A stretch of DNA of 64,000 bases from Formivibrio citricus (GTDB lineage Bacteria; Pseudomonadota; Gammaproteobacteria; Burkholderiales; Chitinibacteraceae). A program made the position numbers and the translations under genes. Shown piece after piece: positions 52,754-59,262 of this stretch. How positions within the stretch are numbered: the stretch's first letter is position 1; each line of letters opens with the position of its first letter. Under the pieces are notes generated by a model. The model was not told where the DNA came from, ran no database searches, and worked only from the letters and a program-made list of their open reading frames with translations. Location of the stretch: NCBI RefSeq assembly GCF_900115065.1, contig NZ_FOVE01000014.1:1-64000 (forward strand), in the 5' to 3' direction.

Positions 52754-53940
52754 AACCCGCCCTCCAGCAACACCCCCATGCTCAACAACCAGAACTCGCA
52801 GATCTGCCGCGCCGCCTTCAACAAGGACTGGCGCGCCCAAGTCCGGGAAGTCCCTGGCGAGAATTCCAGCGTGGTACTCAAAGTCACCAGCAGTGCCGAC
52901 TCTTCACTGACGACCGCCGCACACAAGCCTGCGCGTTGATTCCAGTCATTCACCGCGCCCATCAACACCGCCACCCGCTCAGGCTCGAATCGCCGCTCAC
53001 TGCGACTCACCAACAGCAACTGACCGAAACGATCGACCGAACATTCCAACTCGAAACGGATCCCTCTCGGTGGTCGCCAGGTCATCACGCACTGCAACCG
53101 ATCCTCTTCTGTCCGCAGTACTGTCATATGCTGTGCCTGCCACCAGTGACACAGAGTTTCCAAGACCCACTCGCGCACGCTCTCCGGCTCAGACCAGATC
53201 ATCCCCCCGTCCGCCAGCCATGCCGTCTGCTCCACCATCGCCAAGCCCGGCAAATGCTGCAGATCGCCGCCACTCAGTGCCTCGCTCAGCAACACATGCA
53301 AAACCGGTAAAACCTGCTCGCGCGGCAACGACTGCAATTCCTCGAACACCTGCGTGCTCAATGCCACCTCTTCGCCAAAAGCCTGCCTGCTCCATTGCTG
53401 CCAGAGATGGCGGATCAGGAAAGGACGGAAGGGCTCAGCGAACAGATCGATTTTTAAACACCGGCTGGCCGGCACCCCTGACAAAGGCTCCGCGGATTCC
53501 GAACACCATAGGCCGATACACCGTACCGCAGCCCCGTGGCGCGCCACCCAAGCCTCCGCCTCCAAGCGCTCTGGGGGCAACAAGACCAACTGCACATCCG
53601 ACGCAGCGCTGGAATCACGCTTGCGGGGGCGACGGGAAGACGCCGAACTCAACTGACACCCCCCCGCCCAAGCCAAGGCTTCAAAGTCCGCAGACTCATA
53701 TACCGCCTGCGGCGCGCAGATCTGAATCAACGCCGCGCCTTTTTGCCCATGGGCCTGCAAACACCGCTCGGCTCGCAGCCAGCTCAGCAGCAAGGCAAAC
53801 CCGGGAGGATGGGCTGCCTCGCTGATCACGTCTTCTTCATCTTCCTCCGGCACCTCATCCCAGTCCGGATCGGGTTCTTCTCCGTCCGTGATTTGCCCGG
53901 CAATGGTGTTTAATGCGTCTTCATGCAGCGAGTTGCTCAT
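52750..53940 (-). CDS. Acidic protein with YbjN-like C-terminal domain, unknown function
   Basis: A 396-residue soluble protein. The N-terminus (about 18-42) is very acidic (DGEEPDPDWDEVPEEDEEDV). The middle (about 45-240) has no recognised motif. The C-terminal part (about 270-396) resembles YbjN: a FELECSVDRFGQLLLVS strand pair, NDWNQRAGLCAAVV and a final helical pair. YbjN domains are found in type III secretion chaperone-like folds. It overlaps the exonuclease by 20 nt and the AAA gene by 4 nt, so all three are made together. Family assignment is tentative. Confidence 0.65.
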   Translation of the reverse strand: MSNSLHEDALNTIAGQITDGEEPDPDWDEVPEEDEEDVISEAAHPPGFALLLSWLRAERCLQAHGQKGAALIQICAPQAVYESADFEALAWAGGCQLSSASSRRPRKRDSSAASDVQLVLLPPERLEAEAWVARHGAAVRCIGLWCSESAEPLSGVPASRCLKIDLFAEPFRPFLIRHLWQQWSRQAFGEEVALSTQVFEELQSLPREQVLPVLHVLLSEALSGGDLQHLPGLAMVEQTAWLADGGMIWSEPESVREWVLETLCHWWQAQHMTVLRTEEDRLQCVMTWRPPRGIRFELECSVDRFGQLLLVSRSERRFEPERVAVLMGAVNDWNQRAGLCAAVVSEESALLVTLSTTLEFSPGTSRTWARQSLLKAARQICEFWLLSMGVLLEGGL

Positions 53941-54877
53941 GATGGGATTCCTTGATTGATTTGAATGTGAATGGCAGGCCCTTGTAACGCCGATCTGCAA
54001 ACCGCTTCTGCGGTGGTAATTGCTCAATATGGATCGTTGTCGGGCACATCCGATTGCCATAGACATGTGTTTGAAGCCAGCTCAACTCCATTTCCAGATG
54101 GTCGCGCGGCAAAGTTTTATAACGGCAGCGGCTGTTTGGTCCCCAGGCGTATTCACGGTCGAAGAGCTGGGGATTTTTTCCATAGGCGTGTTCTGCCCAT
54201 ATCCGAACCTTTTCAGTGACGGCTTGGTTGAGAATCGCCTTTAGTACTGTGTATCGCTGCTTTTTAAGTTGCTTGGAGAGAATCTCCAGCAGGGCATTGC
54301 AATCCTCTTCCGCGCAGTGTGCGTCGTAGAAAAAGCCGTAATGCATTGCCAAGTGTTCAAGCTTGCCGCTACGGATGCCGGTTCTGAGCCAATCGACATC
54401 ATGCAACGAGCACCCCCAGGCCAGTTCACTGAAAAATCCAAAGCGTTTCTCGACAAAAGGGCGGTCAAAACTGGCGTTGTGCGAAATTACGATGGAGACG
54501 CCCTCCAGCATCTGACGTATGCGATTTTCATCAAAATAAACGTGGTACATCCCATCAGGTCGTGGCCCAGGAATGTCGGCTGGCGGTGGAAGCGGGGCTT
54601 GGGGATTTTCATAGCCGCAATAGCGATCCAGGACGCGGATGACCTTTCCCTCTGCCGTGTATTCGAACAGAATCATTGCCAATTGATGGATGCGGTGGTG
54701 TTGATGGCGTTTGCCCGTAGTTTCAATGTCAAGGGCGATGCCTCGATAGCATGGTTCGTTGGCCGAGGTGGCAAACTGGTCGTGTGGTTTCAAGCGGCGC
54801 AGAACTTTAAAGTCTTCAGGAAGACCTTCAAGTAGAAGTAGGGCTTGATTGACGTGTGGGTTGAGGGTGTGTGTCAT
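53921..54877 (-). CDS. DEDDh 3'-5' exonuclease (DnaQ/epsilon-like)
   Basis: A 318-residue protein. Exo I is ALDIETTG (Asp50, Glu52), Exo II NASFD (Asp138), Exo III AHCAEEDC (His187, Asp192), the full DEDDh set of DnaQ-type nucleases. The C-terminal third (about 205-318) is basic, rich in aromatic residues and without a known domain. AAGGAG 6 nt upstream supports ATG 54877. First gene of the operon exonuclease - YbjN-like - AAA+. It may act on DNA or RNA; the partners suggest a dedicated accessory system rather than replication proofreading. Confidence 0.87.
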   Translation of the reverse strand: MTHTLNPHVNQALLLLEGLPEDFKVLRRLKPHDQFATSANEPCYRGIALDIETTGKRHQHHRIHQLAMILFEYTAEGKVIRVLDRYCGYENPQAPLPPPADIPGPRPDGMYHVYFDENRIRQMLEGVSIVISHNASFDRPFVEKRFGFFSELAWGCSLHDVDWLRTGIRSGKLEHLAMHYGFFYDAHCAEEDCNALLEILSKQLKKQRYTVLKAILNQAVTEKVRIWAEHAYGKNPQLFDREYAWGPNSRCRYKTLPRDHLEMELSWLQTHVYGNRMCPTTIHIEQLPPQKRFADRRYKGLPFTFKSIKESHHEQLAA

Positions 54878-54908
54878 GATTGGCTCCTTTGTGATGTTTG
54901 CGTATTGC

Positions 54909-54937
54909 AGTATGTACAACATGCAATGAAGAGTCAA
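54909..54937 (-). promoter_or_regulatory. Sigma-70 promoter of the exonuclease operon
   Basis: On the minus strand: -35 TTGACT (54932-54937), 17-bp spacer, -10 CATACT (54909-54914). One copy of the operator-like repeat lies in the spacer. Confidence 0.65.
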
Positions 54938-54955
54938 GCATATTGTGCAACATGC
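54913..54955. promoter_or_regulatory. Paired operator-like direct repeats between exonuclease and HTH genes
   Basis: TGTACAACATGC (54913-54924) and TGTGCAACATGC (54944-54955) differ by one base and start 31 bp apart, three helical turns. They overlap the minus promoter and precede the -10 (TAGAAT, 54970-54975) of the divergent HTH gene. Confidence 0.55.
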
Positions 54956-55001
54956 GCACGATTTTTTTGTAGAATGGCTACTTATCGACGAGGAGCCTGG
55001 T

Positions 55002-55211
55002 ATGGCATTGAGTAAAACGCAGCAGGCGCTCGCCTATCTGCAGGAAGGAATGACGCCCAAGGAAGCCGCCCAGAAGGCTGGAGTAGCAGAGAGCACACTG
55101 CGTGTGGCAATGGGGAAACGTTCAGGAAAGACTATTTGCCCGTGTTGTGGCCAAATTGTTCGAGAGGGATTTGAAATAAATTTGGATTTGGCGAAAACAA
55201 CAGAGCGATAA
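55002..55211 (+). CDS. Small HTH / zinc-ribbon DNA-binding protein
   Basis: A 69-residue protein. Residues about 8-40 form a helix-turn-helix (ALAYLQEGMTPKEAAQKAGVAESTLRVAM), given in pieces in families such as Sigma70-r4-like HTH. A CPCCGQIV knuckle follows (about 46-52), likely a zinc site with only one Cys cluster. GAGGAG 6 nt upstream sets ATG 55002. Divergent from the exonuclease operon with repeats between, so it is the natural repressor candidate. Confidence 0.75.
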   Translation: MALSKTQQALAYLQEGMTPKEAAQKAGVAESTLRVAMGKRSGKTICPCCGQIVREGFEINLDLAKTTER

Positions 55212-55228
55212 GCGGTGTGACTGTTTTT

Positions 55229-55363
55229 CGGCCTTATGTGGAGCTCAACATAAGGCCGATTATGTAGATCTCGTGATTATGTTGAGCTTCTGAACCATCC
55301 CGTTTCGTATGCATGTTTACGAAGGGCCTGCGGGCAATTGGGAGTAGTGTGCGCTCAACATAA
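55229..55363. repeat. Palindrome cluster GCTCAACATAA
   Basis: A perfect 11-bp hairpin CGGCCTTATGT/ACATAAGGCCG (55229-55239/55248-55258) contains GCTCAACATAA. The inverse TTATGTTGAGC recurs at 55277-55287 and GCTCAACATAA again at 55353-55363. No gene occupies 55212-55454. The motif resembles sites near IS91-type elements. Confidence 0.55.
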
Positions 55364-55454
55364 TTTTCGAGGCAGCGCAGCCACCAGTCACTGCAACCTC
55401 TGCCACAAAATATCTATCCGGGCGAACTCCACGCCCAGTAGGCACCGAAAACAC

Positions 55455-55560
55455 ATGGGGAATGTACATGCCCACGATTGGGTGGTGTATGCCAAGCAAC
55501 CGTTGGGTGGTCCGGCGCAGGTGCTGGAGTATCTGGCGCGCTATACCCATCGGGTGTCTT
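55455..55560 (+). pseudogene. IS91-family (Y2) transposase fragment
   Basis: About 35 codons match the conserved segment of IS91/ISCR transposases: HDWVVYAKQPLGGPAQVLEYL then ARYTHRV. The similarity ends after THRV with no continuation in any frame. The catalytic tyrosines are missing. It is a relic of an insertion. Confidence 0.8.
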
Positions 55561-55789
55561 CGCAAGAACAAGGAAATGGTGGACCTTACCAGGCACGCGT
55601 TCGCCCGAACACCGGCGAATCGGTGCAAACAGGGCACAAAAACCACTTGGCACAGCAGCCATTGGTCAAAGCGAGATCCCGAAAACCCGGTCAACACCGG
55701 GCAATGCGATCAAACCGTGCGAAAAATCCATTGACGGCCCATACAGCCCGCTTACAATCCCCATAGTCACTGCCCGTGGGGCGGTTCAG

Positions 55790-55871
55790 TCCAACAAGGT
55801 TTATCCGCCGCCATGATGCAGCCTTCTCATCAACCGTTCCCGCTACGGCGGATAAACGCTATTCGTTAGGC
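55790..55871 (+). other. Integron attC site 1 (upstream of cassette ORF)
   Basis: Begins with GTCCAAC (fits RYYYAAC) and ends with GTTAGGC (fits GTTRRRY). Inside, TTTATCCGCCG pairs with CGGCGGATAAA. 82 bp, within the normal attC size range. No integrase gene in the window. Confidence 0.75.
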
Positions 55872-55892
55872 TCTTCACATATTGGATCGGCC

Positions 55893-56558
55893 ATGGACTT
55901 CGATAAAATATTCAACTACATCTTCTTGGTAATTTACGTTGGTGGCTTATCGGTTTTCTTTGTCGTGATGGCAAAACTTGTCATCGATAAACGTAAGGCA
56001 AGGCACGAGCTTAAGCAAAACCTATTGGAGAAATTTAAGGCCGCTATTCCATTGTCGATTAACGATGTCATCAACATGGCAAAGGGTGCCGACCTAGCTA
56101 GACCGAGTGTTGGAAAATGCTTGAATCAACTTCTTAGCGCCACTAACGACCCAGTCACATTTGGAGAATTGCAGCGCCTTACCGCTGAGCTTGAAAAAGA
56201 AGAGCCGTTTGATGATCTTCCTGAGGAAGTAAAACCATCTTTAGTGCGGCTTACAGAGTTGTGCGATGCAAGCTCCGTAAAGAGCGACAAATATCTTCTC
56301 AGTCCGGTGCAGAAAACATTGGGCACCTATGTCGAACTGAAGGCCGAAGTTGAAAAGAATCGAACAAAGGCGAAATGGCTCAACATTGCCGGCATTGTCA
56401 GCTTAATAGTGGGAACGTGGAGCTTTTACTTAACCTGGAAGAGCCCAGACGTAAAGGACATCGAGGCTGCAGTAAAGCGAGCTGTGTCATCTCCATCCCA
56501 AGAGCCTAACCCGGCGGTGCAGGGGACGCTGCGCGATAAAGCCGCGCAGCGCCCCTGA
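55893..56558 (+). CDS. Integron cassette-encoded membrane protein of unknown function
   Basis: A 221-residue protein. TM1 is at about 9-31 (FLVIYVGGLSVFFVVMAKLVI), a soluble helical stretch of about 130 residues follows, and TM2 at about 167-188 (LNIAGIVSLIVGTWSFYLTW). The C-terminus NPAVQGTLRDKAAQRP is encoded by the second attC, which is usual for cassette genes. Lower GC and different codon use than the flagellar block indicate foreign origin. ATG at 55893 lies 21 bp after attC1; no ribosome-binding site is strong. Function not recognised. Confidence 0.75.
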   Translation: MDFDKIFNYIFLVIYVGGLSVFFVVMAKLVIDKRKARHELKQNLLEKFKAAIPLSINDVINMAKGADLARPSVGKCLNQLLSATNDPVTFGELQRLTAELEKEEPFDDLPEEVKPSLVRLTELCDASSVKSDKYLLSPVQKTLGTYVELKAEVEKNRTKAKWLNIAGIVSLIVGTWSFYLTWKSPDVKDIEAAVKRAVSSPSQEPNPAVQGTLRDKAAQRP

Positions 56559-56573
56559 CCTTGAACGTTGAGC
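56504..56573 (+). other. Integron attC site 2 (end of cassette)
   Basis: GCCTAAC at 56504-56510 and GTTGAGC at 56567-56573 bound a 70-bp near-palindrome with GGGGACGCTGCGCG / CGCGCAGCGCCCC arms. It overlaps the last codons of the cassette ORF. Confidence 0.85.
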
Positions 56574-56978
56574 GTCCGCATTCTCAAGTCAGCTATTTCC
56601 GCTTTGGGCACGAAGCGGTCTTTTCTGGCCGTCTTCGCCGCCGACCGCTTAGGCCGATGATGAGTCTGCCAGCACAGAAAACTCACCGTGGTTTGCAGCA
56701 CCGATCCTCAGGTGCGTATTCCGGTTAAAACCAACCAAACATTCCAGTTCAAAAGCTACCGAGCGTTCTCATTCAATGACGGTCGGAGGTTCCGATCCAA
56801 ATTAGGCCATGGATTCCGGTTGGATCGGCGGGGCACATTGACTGCGAAACGAGTCTGGGCTTGGGGTTGTTCTGATCTTTTTAAACAGATTTGAGTCCGA
56901 ACAGGGTCTGGCCCCGTACTGCGCTGCGGAATGAATCAGAGGACAGCGGAGCGCGGCCGTTACTAAAGATGACATTAG
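56574..56978. other. Gene-free stretch between attC2 and the dsbA-like gene
   Basis: No believable ORF. The motif ATTCCGGTT/ATTCCAGTT occurs three times (near 56717, 56738, 56813), which recalls the multiple end repeats of IS21-like elements, but no transposase is present. Likely decayed mobile DNA. Confidence 0.4.
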
Positions 56979-57653
56979 CTAATTAGACTCATTTACATGG
57001 TACGCAGCGCTGATTTCACGTTTTATCTGGATTCTGAGCCCATTCGGGCTGAAGTCATTCAGCGGCTTTCCGTTGATGAAGAACGAAGGTGTCTTGTTGA
57101 TCTTTAATATTGCCAGATCCGTGGCGTCCTGTTTCAGTATTGCAGCGATCCGCGGATCGTTCATGTCCTGCTTGGCTTTGGGAATGTCCAGCCCGGTTCC
57201 CCCGAGAAAACTCCAGACCAACAAGGGGTCCGTGCGACCGTGAGTGGCCCATGTTTGTTGGTTGGCCAAAATGGCTTCGAGCGCTTTCCAGTACATGTCC
57301 TGCCCCTGCATACGGGCGGCTTCAAGTACCTTGACAACATAATCGGACCCGTCATGGAAGGTGGCATAGCGCAACGTCAGACGAACCTTGCCATCGTTGG
57401 TGTGTATAAGCGATTTGACATACGGATACATCATTCGGCAGGCTTCGCAGGCCGGATCGAAGAACTCCACGATCTGTACTTTGGCAGATTCCGCGCCCAA
57501 AGAAGGGGATGAGGAACGATTGAGCGCCGATTCTTCCGCGCTGACCAACCAGCCGATTTCCTGTGTTTGCTGCGTCTTGAAATAGTAGGCGCCGCCAGCG
57601 AAGGCCAACACCAAAACGAGAGCCGATGCAATGACAATGTATGGTCTTTTCAT
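56979..57653 (-). CDS. DsbA-like thiol:disulfide oxidoreductase
   Basis: A 224-residue protein with one N-terminal membrane anchor or signal (about 5-25). The thioredoxin fold has FFDPACEACRMMYPYV with a CEAC active site (not the CPHC of classical DsbA), a helical insert and the cis-proline loop NKTPSFFINGKPL. It acts in the periplasm, probably oxidised by the DsbB-like partner encoded just upstream with an ATGA overlap. ATG 57653 is chosen; the longer frame upstream overlaps dsbB. Confidence 0.87.
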   Translation of the reverse strand: MKRPYIVIASALVLVLAFAGGAYYFKTQQTQEIGWLVSAEESALNRSSSPSLGAESAKVQIVEFFDPACEACRMMYPYVKSLIHTNDGKVRLTLRYATFHDGSDYVVKVLEAARMQGQDMYWKALEAILANQQTWATHGRTDPLLVWSFLGGTGLDIPKAKQDMNDPRIAAILKQDATDLAILKINKTPSFFINGKPLNDFSPNGLRIQIKREISAAYHVNESN

Positions 57654-58084
57654 GACTTGACGCCTTTTCGCACGGCCAGGAGCAGTGCAATGATGAGGGT
57701 GAATGCGAGAAGCGAGAGCAGGGGGATCGTGACGAAACCGAAAAGCTCCAGCTTCGCATCGGTGCATGATACTCCCTGCGTGCAGGGTTGCAGTTGCGTC
57801 GGGATGACACCCAAGTAGAGCAGGCAGTGGTACAGCGCGAAAGCCCAACCGGTTATTGCAATCGGCAAGGCATAGCGAACGCTGCGGGCATCGAAAGGGA
57901 ATAGCCCGACGGTAAAAATGAACAACAGCGGATACATGAAGATGCGTTGATACCAGCATAAAACGCAAGGTGTCCGGCCCATCACTTCACTGAAAAACAA
58001 GCTCCCCAGCGTGGAGATACAGGCAATGAGCCAGCAGAGAAAAAGCATGTTCCAGTGCGCAGGTTTGTAATATCCAGGGCTCAT
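57650..58084 (-). CDS. dsbB: DsbB-like disulfide bond formation protein
   Basis: A 144-residue protein with four membrane helices. The first Cys pair is in GRTPCVLCWYQRIFMYPL (CxxC next to helix 2), the second pair in QPCTQGVSCTDAKLELFGFV. This is the short BdbC/DsbB type that passes electrons to quinone. It overlaps both neighbours by 4 nt. Confidence 0.9.
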   Translation of the reverse strand: MSPGYYKPAHWNMLFLCWLIACISTLGSLFFSEVMGRTPCVLCWYQRIFMYPLLFIFTVGLFPFDARSVRYALPIAITGWAFALYHCLLYLGVIPTQLQPCTQGVSCTDAKLELFGFVTIPLLSLLAFTLIIALLLAVRKGVKS

Positions 58085-58548
58085 GGCTTCTCCAGTTTGC
58101 TGAGCATGGCAAATTCCGCAGTGGCTTCACGCGACAACGTGTCCATGAGGCGTTTGGTATTGGCGGACAGCGGTAATCCCCGGCCATATCCAAGCAATTC
58201 AATAAGCCTGGCGTGATTGCGAAGCATGGCACGCTGGTAACTGACATTGTCTTTGGGGGGGATGGCGAGTGTCTTTACGGTTTTGGGCTGGATGCCGCCC
58301 AACTTGTTCAGTTGATCGATGGGTTTGCGGCGTGTAGCGATTTCCCGGCGGGCAAAACGCTGCAGACGGGGTTCTGTTCCGCGATATTGTTCCGAGGTGG
58401 CGATGGCATGCTGTAGCGTGACGGAAACTGCCTGGATAAGATCGCTTTCCGTTTTGAGCGTAACCGGTTGATCCAGGACATTGCCTTTGGCTGCTGCGCT
58501 CGTCAGCAGGCCTGCCAGCAAGGCAAAACGAAACAAGCTCATATTCAT
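58081..58548 (-). CDS. Exported protein of unknown function in the metal/disulfide operon
   Basis: A 155-residue protein with a signal peptide (about 1-22). The rest is helical, rich in Arg, Leu and Gln, without Cys, so it is not itself a redox protein. TGGAGG 9 nt upstream supports ATG 58548. It overlaps lspA and dsbB by 4 nt each. No family recognised. Confidence 0.75.
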   Translation of the reverse strand: MNMSLFRFALLAGLLTSAAAKGNVLDQPVTLKTESDLIQAVSVTLQHAIATSEQYRGTEPRLQRFARREIATRRKPIDQLNKLGGIQPKTVKTLAIPPKDNVSYQRAMLRNHARLIELLGYGRGLPLSANTKRLMDTLSREATAEFAMLSKLEKP

Positions 58549-59186
58549 GAATTTGAGCCTCCATTTTGATCGCCCGTGAGCGGGCGTCGTGGCATTTTGT
58601 CGACACCCCGTCGAGATGATCCTTCTTGACTCGCCAAGCTGGCCAAAAACAGGAGCCCCGCGCCGCCGATAACAAAGACATCAGCCAAATTGAATGCCGG
58701 CCAGTGCCAGCCCGACCAATGGAAGTCCAGATAATCCACAACCGCACCGATGCGCAGGCGATCAATGACGTTGCCCAGCGCGCCACCAATCAGACTGATG
58801 TAGGCGGCTGTTTCGAGTCGATTGCGTACTCCTCGCCACAAGGTGAACGCCAAGAGCACGCTGACCGCCAAGCCCAGTCCAATAAAGAAATAACGTTGCC
58901 ATCCGCCAGCATCGGCCAGAAACGAGAAGGCTGCGCCTGGATTCAGAACATAAGCCAGATTGAAAAAGGAAGTGATTTTGATGCTGGCGTTCAAAGATAT
59001 CAGCACTTGAATCACATATTTGATGGCTTGATCCAGACCGACCAGCGTCAAGGCAAGCAGGAGCCAGATACCCACAAGAGGTCTTGAAGAAAACGTGGTG
59101 AAAGTTACGCAATCGTCAGATTCGCCACGCCCTCGTCCCCGCCCACTACCAGACTGGTCACACGACAACAGGTTAAATAATCTCAT
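58545..59186 (-). CDS. lspA: Lipoprotein signal peptidase (LspA), accessory copy
   Basis: A 213-residue protein with four membrane helices. The catalytic aspartates are in GNVIDRLRIGAVVDYLDFHW and FNLADVFVIGG. The N-terminus is about 30 residues longer than the usual 160-aa enzyme (RGRGRGESDD stretch), and a 30-residue basic tail follows. Such accessory lspA genes are often behind cadA/pbrA-type ATPase genes. ATG 59186; an upstream TTG is possible. Confidence 0.88.
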   Translation of the reverse strand: MRLFNLLSCDQSGSGRGRGRGESDDCVTFTTFSSRPLVGIWLLLALTLVGLDQAIKYVIQVLISLNASIKITSFFNLAYVLNPGAAFSFLADAGGWQRYFFIGLGLAVSVLLAFTLWRGVRNRLETAAYISLIGGALGNVIDRLRIGAVVDYLDFHWSGWHWPAFNLADVFVIGGAGLLFLASLASQEGSSRRGVDKMPRRPLTGDQNGGSNS

Positions 59187-59262
59187 AACAATTCTCTGTT
59201 TCAAGATTGGAAGTCAACTCGGACGAAAGGATCTCATTTCATCCCTTGGTGTAAAAAGCTGT

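Noticed and set aside
57654-57968. N-terminal extension of the dsbA-like gene
   Set aside because: It overlaps dsbB completely in another frame; ATG 57653 gives a normal membrane anchor.
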